DNA of 64,000 nt, from positions 124,362 through 188,361 of the forward strand of contig MSJH02000803.1 of NCBI GenBank assembly GCA_001931875.2, given 5' to 3'. The translations under genes and the position numbers were made by a program. Positions 22,278 to 33,639 of the stretch are shown piece by piece. The notes under the pieces are model-generated. The model was not told the origin of the DNA and did not search any database. It was given only the letters and a program-made list of their open reading frames with translations. The DNA is from Byssochlamys sp. IMV 00236. Taxonomy: Eukaryota; Ascomycota; Eurotiomycetes; Eurotiales; Thermoascaceae. Numbering within the stretch: the stretch's first letter is position 1; every line of letters begins with the position of its first letter.

Positions 22278-22297
22278 TAAGTTGCTAGCTGGACTCT
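22278..22297 (+). repeat. Right copy of 20-bp direct repeat
   Basis: TAAGTTGCTAGCTGGACTCT here differs from 18595-18614 by one base (A for T). Same orientation, about 3.7 kb apart. Confidence 0.7.
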
Positions 22298-22941
22298 GTA
22301 TCTAGGTAGAGGCAGTTGACCTTCATATTTACCTCTTAATGAGACAATGAATCCAGATCCAGAGAGGATCTCGCGGATTCTATCATGTCAGGGACCTGAT
22401 ACGAACGGGGGGTGCGCCGATACAAGAAGTCACAAGATCTATACGACTGACACTATACCTAATTAAGATATTAACTGTTAGAAGGAGACATATCTACTAT
22501 AGCAAACAAATTCATCAATATCATTTAACAATTAGTTCTATTTCGAAATTCTGTGTATACATAGCCTAAACGCTTGAACATCGAGAATAGTAGAATAGCC
22601 TCACTGATTTCGGGAAAGAAAACAAACGCACCGGACATCCCCAAGCGCAAGAAGCATTTCTACAATTGGAGAGCGCAGAGTACGTCATATATTTGCTTGA
22701 TATGCTGAGGCCCTCCTGGGTCGTGGTAGCGCTGATGAGCTTCTCTAGTTTTGTGATGACTCATAACAATTCCGATTCATGATTTACATTCCTTCGTAAT
22801 TATCTAACACATCGATAAATATTGAGCTGTTTCAATATCTCATGATAACCGTGAGTATTGCCCATGGCCAGGACATGTTTGGGGTTGAGAGGAGCTAGAA
22901 CAATTCACCAAACATGAGAACGTAAAATGTTTCGTATCTGC

Positions 22942-24609
22942 TTAGGAAGGCAAGAAGACTCTCTTCCAGCGAAATGCCGCAAGGTCTCTCATCACCTCCA
23001 CAGTCCCTTTGATGTTCTGCTTCACAATCACAGATGTAGGCTTCGAGAAGAGTTCGTCGATCTCCTCAAGGGTCTTGTTCTTGGTTTCTGGCATGAAGAG
23101 GATCTGATAGAACCAGGCAAGCACAGCAATACCTCCGTAAAAGCCAAGCGTGAGACCAATCCGCGTCATCGAGTTCATCATGGCCGTGAAGTTATATGTC
23201 ACGATGAACGAACAGAGAAACAAGTTGGCATCGCAAGTGGTCATGCCATAACTGCGTAGATATGTTGGAAATACCTCTGCCGGAATGACCCATGTGAGAC
23301 ATGCGTAGCAGCCAAAGAAGCCCATGTACAGGATCAGTCCAGTTAAGTAAATGCCTTCAGCTGCCGCAGGGTGTGTTTCGATGGGAATCTGGTAGCCAAC
23401 GCCGACAAGGACCAGACCAATGAAGAACCCTGGAAGCATAAGGTTGGCCCAGTAGCGTCTTCCGAATCTCGGACTGTCCATAAATAGGACAGCCGGGATA
23501 GTTCCCAATAGTAGGGCCCCTCCACCAACTAGAGACATGAAGACGGAGTCTTTGTCACTGAATCCGATCTTCGACATCAGAACACTCATATAATACATAA
23601 CTGCATTTATGCCCGTGAGTTGGCCGATTGAGGTCATCAGATTCGCATAAATAATAGCTCTTCGTGCGCGAGGTTCAGTAAAGAAGTCCATCCAGGCATA
23701 TCTGTTCTTGGTCACGTGTTGTTGGTTCTCAGAGCCGACAGCCTGGATCATGCCGAGAAATTCCTCTTTGGATTCGAGGGTAGAGAAGCCTCGAATGCGT
23801 TTCCAGACACCATAGGCTTCGACTGTCTTTCCCTTGTGCATCAGATATCGGGGGCTTTCAGGGAGGAAGATCATGCCGACGAAGAGTATGGTTGAGAACA
23901 CTAGAGAGGATCCGAGGATATATCGCCAATTGCCCTCCACGTTGACAAATATGGCTGCGACCACATAGCCGAATACTTCTCCCAGAGCAATGTTCATCTG
24001 GTAGAGAGATACCAAGCCTCCGCGCTTTTTGCTGTCCACACATTCTGCGACGTAGACAGGCACAGTGCCCCCTTCAAGGCCAACGCCGGTACCTAGAATG
24101 AAGCGGCCAGCAAATATCATGCCAAAGTCGATAGCGCCAGCCTCTAATGCTGCACCAATTGTGTAGAGGATGACGGAGACGATAATGGCCATTCGACGAC
24201 CGAGATACTCATTCGCAGGCGACAGAATCAATGCGCCCAAAACTGCACCAAGCGGCATGCCAGAATTGACCAAACTGGCTCTCGAGTCCGAGAGATGCAA
24301 ATCTTTCGGCAAATATAGGTTGGCACCACTGATGAGCGACTGATCGAGACCCGAGAGTAGACCTCCCATGGATGCGAAAAACACCAGCATCCAAGAGAAG
24401 AATCTCGGCGAGAAGTCAAACTGCAACCTGGATCGCCTGTGGCCCTGCAACTGTTGCTCCAGTTGCGCGAGTTCAGCGTCCATGGCCGCCTCATTGACAG
24501 CTGCTTCATCCTTCAAGGGAAGGTCATGGATATCGTCCAGCTCCATGGCGTTTCCTTTGCTCTCCATGTGGGCTTCGAGGCTGTTTGGGTTGGGGGCGGG
24601 ATCTGCCAT
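22942..24609 (-). CDS. MFS sugar-porter-type transporter
   Basis: A single exon of 555 residues when started at ATG 24609; the frame extends upstream only by a non-ATG codon. The soluble acidic N-terminus (about 70 residues) is followed by 12 expected membrane segments. Sugar-porter signatures are present: GRR after TM2 (EYLGRR), an R-G-G loop (DSKKRGGLVSLYQ), PESPRYL after TM6, GQLTGINAVMYY in TM7, and PETKNKTLEEID at the end of TM12. This places it in the hexose/polyol/inositol porter family at the plasma membrane; the substrate cannot be told. It is the first gene left of a 3.4-kb gene-poor stretch ending at a P450 gene. Confidence 0.88.
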   Translation of the reverse strand: MADPAPNPNSLEAHMESKGNAMELDDIHDLPLKDEAAVNEAAMDAELAQLEQQLQGHRRSRLQFDFSPRFFSWMLVFFASMGGLLSGLDQSLISGANLYLPKDLHLSDSRASLVNSGMPLGAVLGALILSPANEYLGRRMAIIVSVILYTIGAALEAGAIDFGMIFAGRFILGTGVGLEGGTVPVYVAECVDSKKRGGLVSLYQMNIALGEVFGYVVAAIFVNVEGNWRYILGSSLVFSTILFVGMIFLPESPRYLMHKGKTVEAYGVWKRIRGFSTLESKEEFLGMIQAVGSENQQHVTKNRYAWMDFFTEPRARRAIIYANLMTSIGQLTGINAVMYYMSVLMSKIGFSDKDSVFMSLVGGGALLLGTIPAVLFMDSPRFGRRYWANLMLPGFFIGLVLVGVGYQIPIETHPAAAEGIYLTGLILYMGFFGCYACLTWVIPAEVFPTYLRSYGMTTCDANLFLCSFIVTYNFTAMMNSMTRIGLTLGFYGGIAVLAWFYQILFMPETKNKTLEEIDELFSKPTSVIVKQNIKGTVEVMRDLAAFRWKRVFLPS

Positions 24610-26681
24610 GCTGAGCACAAGTGACAGCGCAAACAATAGATCCAGCCAATGGTGATCTATGATCCTGCCTGGAAGGCAATTGTAAAGTCAGGTTATTTAT
24701 TGGGGTCCAGTCGAACTGGGAGAAATGAATTGAACAAGAATCAGGTGCCGCGGACTTCCAGAGCGCCGGACAGAGGGAGGGGTCACATAATATAGCAATG
24801 TGCCTCTGAAGAGGGCGATCAGAAAAAGACGCTCGATCGTGCCGCGGGGTCTGAGGATCACCTGGTCGGGGAAGTGTAAACGACCAGTGATAATGTCGGC
24901 ACTAGAATGCAAGTGGAACTGAGCAATGCGGGATGCAGCTAACACGATCTCTGTCTGTAGATAATACCAGTGACGCCTTTAGGCTGATGGGCATCAGACT
25001 ATGTACTAGTCCGCCAAGGGGCCGGGGATAGGCATCGCGTGTGTAATGAAAAGGGTCCATCCAGCCACATGTGGTAACACCGCCGGCTCGAAGCCTGTAT
25101 TGGAAGATTTAGCAGTATTCACGGATTTTGATTTCCGTTAGCTGATGTGAAAGAGAACCGTGCAGATCAATCTTGGCGGCATCCAAGAAAGCTTCAATCG
25201 AAGCCATCGCACATAGACTTCTGGAATCTTCCCGGCTTGCCGTAGACTCTAGAGTAGGTAATGTACAGTACATTCCTCATAACAATCCGTCAAAACAAGC
25301 CCATCAACCATAATAATGGGGGAGAAGATGACTGTCATAACTCATGGTGTTCGTGACGGAAGTTGACCGAATTGAGCGAGCGTGCAACCCCAGGTCCTCC
25401 ACAGAAATGCCGGGCCTCCACAAGATTTTTTGCTTCCCCGTGGAGACTCCAGTCGAGCCAAAATGCCCGGCGTCAAAGCTCGACCAACGGCGGATCCCTT
25501 CTCGGGACGCTCCACCAGTTACGAATCCGAGCTCGATGGCCGGTAGTAACAGTTTCTCCTGTGTTGGCCTAACGTCCCGTGCCATAGCGCTCTTGTAAAG
25601 GGTTCTTGTGCCGAATTGTCTCCGTTATCCTTGTTTCTCCAGACCTTCGACCGGTCCGTGCTGGAAGATGGGGGAATGCTGCCCCTCAGCAGAAGCATCT
25701 TGCGGAACCGCGAGACGGACCGTGCTTGGTCCTTCAGAGAACAAAGTATCCGGCCCAACTTGTGCGTATTGTGAAGTAAACCATCGGGATCTTCTAGATC
25801 GGCCAGGCCAGTCTTCCGATCCCGGGAGTTGGAGAAATGGCAGCCACGGGACCTCCCGAGACTCTTTCGGTGTCTGGCTTGACAGGAGCTGTTCAACATA
25901 CGTGAAACGGGATGCTGATAAAATAATAGAAATAACCGGTTCATCATACGGAGTACTGTTCACTGTTGGTCCGTCCTTTTCCCTTGGTGATCGCCATGGA
26001 GCATCGTCGGAGAAATCCTGGTGAAAATGGCCGGTGTTGTCTGCTCCGTAGATGATGATGGTCCACCGGCAGATCTTCGGCGAAATTCTCGCGCCACTTT
26101 TTCTTGTATAGACTAGACTTTACCTTGCGAAATGCGCAGTAGAGAAGGTCTCATAAGGAGTTCACTAGGTAAAATAATATCAGCACCGATTGACTTACTT
26201 GATGTGACTATCACAAGTACCCTGATGGTATATGTCAAAATGAACGGTTCTCCTTTTTGGTCGACTGGCAAAAGCCATCAGTATCCTTGGCCATATTGGT
26301 GACAAGGCGAGCCCCGTCCGTACCCGAAGTGTACAGAAGAATTCTTTATCCGCATCTCAATATTGACCACTGGCCTCGAGAAGGCTGACTTGTTGTCGCA
26401 CTCTCGAATATGGACGGTACTAGGTGACGGATTTCTCTACTGGGATGAACAGACAGACCAGACAACGTTCCTCCTTGTACGCTTCCAGCTATACGCCTCG
26501 TTCATCCCAGGTGACAATGATTGGATCTATATTCCATGATGGGGCTGTACGGCGATGGTCAGCGATCTGGAATGGCAATGGCTGGATCGGCTCACCGTCT
26601 GGTTCGTGGGGCCGTATCCCCATTGTCTGAAGGGCATTATTCATTATCGGCCATATTGAAGTTATAACTGAACTTGTCGGG

Positions 26682-26695
26682 CCCACGAAGTGCGG
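26682..26695 (+). repeat. 14-bp repeated word, copy 1
   Basis: CCCACGAAGTGCGG occurs here and exactly again at 27785-27798. A shorter GAAGTGCGG core occurs at 27176-27184, and its reverse complement at 27238-27246. Confidence 0.6.
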
Positions 26696-27222
26696 CTACC
26701 AGCCGCCGGGGATTATTCACCTGTAAGATTCTTAGACGAACGATATGCAACTGGTGCTCTTCAAGGGCCTTCTTAACACCGTTGGAAGGACGTCCCTCAA
26801 GGATGCTTTGATCTAGGTTATATTTCTCGCAACGCAGACATGGTTTATCACCACTGCATTTAATCCTGCGTTTGCGACATGGGTTACTGGATATGTCCTT
26901 AAGCAGGCAGCTCCCGGTATTTAAGGATAGCCTTACTATGCAATATAGTACAATTCACTCTCTTCCCCTATTATTTCTTCTCTCCTTGAAAAACTGGTTT
27001 ACGATTGATCCTCTGAATGCATCTTTCTAGACATCATTGTGCCCTATTTCTGTGGGGAAGCAACTGGCCATAAAGACAGATGAATCCAAATCTCTAATAA
27101 ATTTTCGATATAGTATCCCTGTCAATGAATGGAGCGATTACTGTGTCTTTCATATTTATCTTTTCTTCAAACATCGAAGTGCGGAATCGAGGAAAGAAAG
27201 CGCCCCGGGATGCTGGGGAACT

Positions 27223-27261
27223 CCGCGCGGAAATTCGCCGCACTTCCGCCCCCGCGCGGAA
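27223..27261 (+). repeat. Paired CCGCGCGGAA words in a GC-rich island
   Basis: CCGCGCGGAA appears at 27223-27232 and 27252-27261, and between them lies CCGCACTTC (27238-27246). CCGCGCGG is itself palindromic. The island lies within an AT-rich setting, about 750 bp upstream of the P450 start. Binding-site function is a guess. Confidence 0.5.
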
Positions 27262-27784
27262 CCCCGCCCTGCCGTTTTCGGCTAGCCTAAACTGGTAAAT
27301 ACCATCTATTTAGGTATCGACTTTGATCACAGAGCTTGCCTAGGAATTAAGTGACCAGTGGTAGCTATAATAATTCGAAGTCTTGATGGAATAGTACTGA
27401 ACGTAAGGCTGATGCGATTTTTGACAAGCCTGCCTGAGAGCATTCTCAGTTGAGGCATGTCAGGAGAAACTCGATATCATCAGTGAGAAACATCTATGCG
27501 CAGAAGAAACGCTATAAGTGAAAGCACACACATTCATACAGGATGCAGTATGTTTCCTAATAAATCTGAGTTATCGTTTGATTTGTCGCGCGGCCATGAG
27601 ATCTAAGATTGTTATCCTAACTTGACATTCTACAATGCTGATAGGCGTTACTTCCATCTGCAAAGCGTACTCAGTTACGCTCCTACAGCAATGCACCAAA
27701 AAAAAGTTTGTAACCACAGGATAGAATAGCCCGACAGGACTTCCCCATATTCTTTGCCTTGGCCGGTCACATCCCCGGATCATC

Positions 27785-27798
27785 CCCACGAAGTGCGG
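27785..27798 (+). repeat. 14-bp repeated word, copy 2
   Basis: Exact second copy of CCCACGAAGTGCGG, 208 bp upstream of the P450 start codon and preceded by CCCCGGATCATCC. Confidence 0.6.
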
Positions 27799-27856
27799 AA
27801 TTCAGCGTGCCGCGCTCGGTCTTACCCCATATCCAACACACTTATATCACCCCAGT

Positions 27857-27864
27857 TATAAAAG
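27857..27864 (+). promoter_or_regulatory. TATA box of the P450 gene
   Basis: TATAAAAG lies about 140 bp before the ATG at 28006, a plausible distance for a fungal core promoter. Confidence 0.5.
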
Positions 27865-28005
27865 GCTTCTTGTGGAGAGAATGTGCGGTTGAAGTCTGAG
27901 TAATCTGGGGATGCTGTCAAGAGCCTGAGATTTCTCCCTTTCCTCGTTCTCGTTCCGATCGTTCATGCAGCATCTCTACCTAGTTTATCCACGATACTAA
28001 TAAAG

Positions 28006-29683
28006 ATGGCGATCGTGAACCTTTTCCTCGTCGTGAAAGACACTTTACTCGATAATGCTATCCAATACAGTCTAATCGGACTCTTATGGGTTCCTCTCCT
28101 CTATGTGATCGCAAATGAGGTCGTTCGCAGCAAAGCCCGCCTTCCTAATCTGAATGGCCCCAAAGGACTGCCCCTTATTGGCAATCTGCATCAGATCCGG
28201 ACAAATGCCGCTGAGCAGTACCGTAGGTGGGCGAAGAAATATGGCGGGGTGTATCAGATTCAGCTAGGAAATATTCCCATTGTCGTTGTTAATACGGCAG
28301 AGGCAGCCAGAGTCATTTTCGGTCAAAACGCGCAGGCTCTGAGTTCGAGGCCGGAATTCTATACTTTCCACAAGGTACGGAATCCGCACATGCAGAATCA
28401 CATGAGCGCTTGAACTGATAAAAATAGGTTGTGTCAAACACTTCTGGAACGACTATTGGCACGTCTCCCTACAGTGAATCTCTCAAGAGGCGGAGAAAAG
28501 GCGCTGCTTCTGCTCTGAACAGACCAGCAGTGCAGACCTATGTCCCTCACCTCGACATTGAGACCAAGACCTTTTGCGAGGAACTACTTGACTATGGAAA
28601 GGCAGGTGAAGTCCCTATCGACCCCATGCCGATGATTCAGCGCCTTTCTCTCAGTCTTGCGCTTACCCTGAACTGGGGCATTCGGATGGACTCTCAAAAG
28701 AATGATCTTTTCCACGAAATCACGCATGTCGAGGAACACATTAGTCGCTTCCGCAGCACAACGGGGAACCTTCAGGATTACGTGCCACTTCTTCGTCTGA
28801 ACCCGTTCAATTTCGGATCTGCTAAAGCACGAGAGATGCGCAATCGTCGAGATGTATATCTGAAAGACCTTAACGACGGACTCGACGAGCGCATCGCCAA
28901 CGGAACACACAAGCCCTGCATCCAAGCGAACGTCATCCTAGACAAAGAAGCTAAGCTCAACAAGGAGGAACTCATCTCGATAAGTCTTACTATGTTATCT
29001 GGAGGACTGGATACTCTCACGACTTTGATGGCCTGGAGTATTGCAATGCTGGCGCAGCGCCCGGATATCCAAGATAGGGCCTTGAAGGCGATCAAGGAGC
29101 ACTACGGCAATGATGCTCCTCTTTGTGATCCCCTGGATGATCAGAAATGCGAATACATCGTCGCACTTGCTCGCGAGTGTCTCCGATACTATACTGTTCT
29201 TCGTCTTGCTCTTCCTCGCGCCTCTGTCAAAGACATCGTCTACAATGGCGTCCGCATTCCAAAGGGCACGGTCGTTTTCCTCAATGCCTGGGCATGCAAT
29301 ATGGGTACGTAACTATGCTTCTCAGCCAGAAATCCCCTCACAACGCTGACATGTACGCAGATGATGAAGTGTGGGAAGACCCCGACGAGTTTCGACCAGA
29401 GCGTTGGCTCCAGCACCCCGACGCACCCATGTTCACGTACGGACTGGGCTACCGGATGTGTGCTGGCTCCCTCCTCGCCAACCGAGAACTTTACCTTATT
29501 TTCATGCGTCTGCTCAACTCTTTCAAGATTGACAAGTTTGACGATGTTGACTACAACCCAGTCACTGGAATGGATGACCCAACGGCGCTGGTAGCCATGC
29601 CGAAAAGATATCGGGCTCGATTTATCCCACGTAACAAGGAGGCTTTACAGAAGTCGCTGAAGGACTTTGTTGCTGTTGAATGA
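28006..29683 (+). CDS. Cytochrome P450, CYP504-like (phenylacetate hydroxylase family)
   Basis: Three exons (28006-28374, 28428-29304, 29361-29683; introns 53 and 56 nt) encode 522 residues. A hydrophobic N-terminus (SLIGLLWVPLLYVIA) anchors it in the ER. P450 motifs are in order: PKGLPLIGNLHQ, an I-helix SGGLDTLTT near residue 314, E373xxR376 in ARECLR, FRPERW, and the heme loop YGLGYRMCAGSLLANRE with C449 as ligand. The heme-loop wording and overall sequence resemble CYP504 enzymes, which hydroxylate phenylacetate or 3-hydroxyphenylacetate on the way to homogentisate. The I-helix has SGGLDT instead of the usual AGxxT. No other homogentisate-pathway gene is in the window. Confidence 0.87.
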
Positions 29684-30854
29684 ATGGATATATGATGAAA
29701 TTATGTATATGTGAATGTGGCATGTTAGGGATATATAGTATTCTGTCAAAAATAAACACTATGAGACACGAGCGATGTAGAAAAGGATGTCAATTCTGCT
29801 ATCTACAAGAAATAGTAACAAGGATTAGGCGTAACGTTACAAGCTCCGCAATCGACTATTTCTCGAGTGGGCGATTTGCGAGTTACGACTCTGTCAACAA
29901 TAGAGATATACTTCACAACTGCGGCGATTCTTGCAACCCAACCCTCGAATACAGCTTTCATCAGCAAAGTCTACTGTGCGAACAAATACTATCGGCTCTC
30001 ACGTCTCACATAACCGGGAAACAGGATGTCTTTCCACTCAGCGATTAATCAGTCGAGCAATATAGTTTGTTTCCTTCTTACAACCTCTCCCCTGTCAAGG
30101 GGTTATCTAATTCCAATGCCCCAGCTCTCAGTACTTAATGAGATACCCTTCCTAACCCTAATTATTTAAATAAAAAGATGCAAACTCGGTTAATATATTA
30201 TTCGAAGAAATACCTATCCAGCCACAGAAGATTCTTATAATCACACAGTCAACAGAAGTGTCAAGGTGAGAAAATAGCATCTCACTCTGGGGGATGGAGG
30301 AGAACGAGTACATGGGAGCTTACCTCTCTCGTCTCTGACTGCGATAGATGGACTTTGTGGTTAATTGACTTGCGAAGGTTGGTCTTTTAAGAGGGGAGGG
30401 GATAATTAACCGCCAAGTATCGATGAATGCGCTGTCTCTGTATACATAGTGTAGTACCGGAAGTGTGGAACCGGTACTGAGTGGGCGAAGTTAGAAAGAA
30501 CCAAGCGGTAGTTATTCGATTGGACGATTCCAAACTTGAACGTACCATTCTAGTTAAATGTGGTGCACATCGAAGCGAGTTGGCTCCGCGCGGTTTAGAT
30601 GGAAAAGGTGATGAAGCTTGCATCTGCAAGTCTATGTCTATAGGGATCTCTAAAATTATACAAGGGATATCACATTTTAAACCCCATTTGTAGGTATACG
30701 GACTTTTGAAACAGATCTATTTGAATCACTATCAAGTCGGCAATGACTGGGTATGGGACTGCCCGATCCTGACTCAATTAAGCTCTCGCGAAAACCGATA
30801 TCCACAAAACGCCATGCAAGTACTTTTTCGAGGCTGTCACAGAAAATGAAAATA
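29684..30854. other. Intergenic P450-MAK16
   Basis: About 1.2 kb of convergent 3' flanks. The open frame at 29680-30048 has no coding character. Nothing else was seen. Confidence 0.45.
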
Positions 30855-31885
30855 TTATGCGAGAACACTGTCTCTTGCGGGACCCTCCGTCTCGTACTCG
30901 ATCTCGATCCGGGCACCCTTCTTTCTTGGCTTGGGCGGAGGAGCAGCACGCTTCCGCTTGGAGCCAGGGGCAGGTTTCCGAGCCTCGCTGCCCTCGCTGT
31001 CGTCGTCACTGCCCTCATCGCTCTCATCACTCTCCTCCTCATCATAGTCGTCGCTGGAATCCGCAGAGTCTCCGCCAATCCAGTCTTCAATATCCTCGAG
31101 GTCCTCCTCATCCTCGTCGAGGTCACTGACATACTCCACCTCTCCAACGCCCTCCTCTTCCTCGTCATACTCCTCACCCTCATCAAGATCTTCATCTCTC
31201 TCGCCCTCACCCTCACGTTCGAGGCCACGGAGAACCTTTTTCCAGATGTTCTCTTCGACGTTCAGTGGACGATCGCCGTACGCGCCGCTTCTCAGACGCT
31301 CAATCAGCTCGCGCTCGATGGCACGCTCGACCTTAGCAGCTGCTTCGGCCTTTCGCTCTCTCGTGTCTTCCCTCCTCCGAATCTTAGGGGCAAGTTTCGG
31401 CACGATTCTCTCTCCAAGACGCTCTTCCTCCTTCGCGAGCTTCTTCATGCGGATGGAAACCTGCGTCAGTCGGGTAAGACGCTGCTTGCACTTGTGGATC
31501 AGGAACTTCGGCCAGTAGATCAGTCGCTCATCAAGCTGTTCCAGGGCCTTGGCGTAGTTGGAAGATAGTCGTATGCGCTCCCACCACTTGCTGGGCATGT
31601 GTGCTCGTTCGATTGTCTTCATGTAAAGATACATTGCGCCGGTTTCAGGATCAGACCGGACGGTCGCATAGCGGGAATTTGCCAGCGGGCAAGACTGGCG
31701 ATTACAGAGACCAGTAACATTATGCTCATTGCGGCAAAAGTTTTGTCCTTTCGTGGTCCTGTGCGGCAGATTCCATGTTAGCATCGACAAAGAAATTTGC
31801 AGGAAAAAAGTTCTAAGACCTACTTTAGCTTGAAAGAACAAAACTGCTGGTTGATGACCTGCCAGACAATCTCATCGGAGGACAT
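30855..31885 (-). CDS. MAK16: Ribosome biogenesis protein Mak16
   Basis: Mak16 is a nucleolar factor needed for 60S subunit assembly. Exon 1 is 31885-31824 and exon 2 is 31758-30855, separated by a 65-nt intron (31823-31759), giving 321 residues. The N-terminus [20 protein letters not shown] continues into [20 protein letters not shown], the conserved Cys/His core. [14 protein letters not shown] and the [11 protein letters not shown] segment follow. The C-terminal third is a long acidic region (Glu/Asp/Ser) closed by a basic [17 protein letters not shown] tail that is probably the nucleolar signal. Everything expected of the family is present. Confidence 0.94.
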
Positions 31886-32753
31886 CTTGCATCAATGAGA
31901 CCCGTAACAGGGTCTGGAGATCTGATGGGCGTAGATGGATGGGTTGTGCCACAAGTCGAGATGCCCATTCGGTGTTGCAGAAAAAAAGTTGCTGCGGGAA
32001 CACCATCACGTGACCCTTATCGATAGCCCCATCTTATCGCTCATCTAATCAGCTTTCAGGAAACATAATCTAGAGTGCAGCATTTTGGTCCTTGTTGTAG
32101 TACATTAATTGGCGAGATTTTGTTTTTGCACAAATAAATAGGGTGGATTAATTCAATAGTGCAGTGAAAATCCGCACTCTAATCACTGTTACTGTCCTAA
32201 ATACAGCTCACAGTTTCCATGATGAAGCCCTATAAAGGCTTTCTGCATTGTATACAAATCTTTCAAGCTTTTCTAGGTAACAATTCTATTCAACTCTGTT
32301 GCTATAATTATCTTTCCCGCGACAATTTGCTTTATAGATGCTTTATGATGTCTTCTTTATCACGAATCTGTTTATACACTTTTCAAAGAGCTTCGTTATA
32401 CGATTTCATTGGAAATCTCCCGTCCAAAAAGGCAGTATATTGTTTCCTTTATCTTCTTTATTCAATACCCTCATAGCTGGGGCGTATTTTCTTCACGTCT
32501 TCAGTATTGCCATATCCTCTGTATTTTTAATGGGATATAAATAAATCAACTGATCCAGTATGGAGTTCTCTTCCCTCATCATCATCGCTCTCATTGCAAA
32601 TAGTACCTATTTCACTACAAGACAAGTCACTACTACATTATTGCCCTATTTTACTATATATCAGTTGCAGATTTACCTACTTCCACTTCTCAGATCCAAT
32701 ATACACCTCAGAACAAGCAGAAAACAATAGCCCCTAAACAAGACCCATATAAA
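31886..32753. other. Divergent intergenic region
   Basis: Shared upstream region of MAK16 (minus) and the zinc-finger gene (plus), AT-rich at 32040-32700. No supported gene. Confidence 0.5.
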
Positions 32754-33639
32754 ATGTCGTCGCACCGCAGCCAGCCTTCCGGGTTCCCATGCCGCCGATG
32801 CCGTCTACTATTCCCATCGGCAGATGCCATCAACCGCCACTTCCACGAATCAATCGACCACAATATATGCCATCTCTGCACGCAGATTAGGAAGGATTTT
32901 GAAACTTTTAACCAGCTCCAGGATCATCTCGAAAACGACCATTTATACTGCGAAGTCTGCAACTGGTTCGCGCCATCTAAGACCGGTCTTATACAGCATA
33001 ATATTTCCAGACACTATATGTGTAGTATATGCAATCGGTACTTTGTTAATATCCACGAATTGAACGGGGTGAGTTATTCAATTCATTCTTGCTCCTATTC
33101 ATTAGAATAGAGTGTAGTCATTGCTCTACATGCATAAGTTGGTCAAGCTAACTACTTACCAATTCTCTCTCCACCAGCATGCCATTTCCACACACCGTCC
33201 ACGCAGTGCACTCTGCATCCTATGCGGCCGCGATTTCCCAACCCTCTCCTCTACATTCAGCCACATCGAATCCGGCAAATGCACTGAGGGCGTAACTCGC
33301 GAAGACGTCCGGACACTAACGGTGGAGTTCCTAAATTCCAACCGAATCGCCTTCAACAATCCATTCGACTGTCGCGTCTGCCATCGTCCTTTTAACCGCA
33401 TGTGCGATCTCCTGCAACATGCCGAAACGAGAGCTTGTGCTGAAGGATACTGGGCAGACGCACCGTCGAATACGGGTCTTGGAGCGTTGGTCGAGCATGT
33501 TAGGCATAATTTGAGAAATGCTGTAAATGCGCGTCGGCAGAATCAGCGCCTGACTATGCAGAATCCAGCAGCGCCAGCGACGCAGCAGTCTCCTGGTGGA
33601 TCTGGTAGTCCGGGTGGACAGTTGGGACGTCCTCAGTGA
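32754..33639 (+). CDS. C2H2-type zinc-finger protein with six fingers
   Basis: Two exons, 32754-33068 and 33178-33639, joined over a 109-nt intron, give 258 residues. Fingers begin at CRRCRLLFPSADAINRHF, CHLCTQIRKDFETF, CEVCNWFAPSKTGLIQHN, CSICNRYFVNIHELNG, CILCGRDFPTLSSTF and CRVCHRPFNRMCDLLQH. The fourth finger is completed only by splicing, because its first histidine is the first codon of exon 2. Fingers 5 and 6 end in Cys rather than His (CCHC). The tail is Gln/Pro/Gly-rich. Such proteins are often of unknown role in Aspergillus; nucleic-acid binding is likely but no target is suggested. Confidence 0.82.

Larger units (their letters stand above)
21463..22941. other. Intergenic, AT-rich in the second half
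   Basis: The first part is the upstream region of the fusion gene. A possible two-exon small gene lies at 21981-22167 and the right copy of the 20-bp repeat at 22278-22297. From 22430 on the sequence is AT-rich, with no other supported gene. Confidence 0.45.
24610..28005. other. 3.4-kb gene-poor stretch with coding-like remnants
   Basis: No intact gene is supported. Overlapping open frames on both strands fill 25300-26020 (93 to 142 codons), none with a recognised domain. On the plus strand a frame running from about 26310 reads GDGFLYWDEQTDQTTF and stops near 26543, looking like a gene fragment. From 26640 to 27800 the sequence carries the repeated word CCCACGAAGTGCGG and CCGCGCGGAA copies. 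The last 150 bp are the promoter of the P450 gene. Confidence 0.4.

Noticed and set aside
22942..28005. Idea of a secondary-metabolite or aromatic-catabolism cluster formed by the transporter and the P450
   Set aside because: The two genes are separated by 3.4 kb without intact genes, and no synthase, regulator or pathway enzyme is present.
30677..31228. Minus-strand open frame rich in Arg, overlapping MAK16
   Set aside because: It is an out-of-frame reading of the Mak16 acidic tail.
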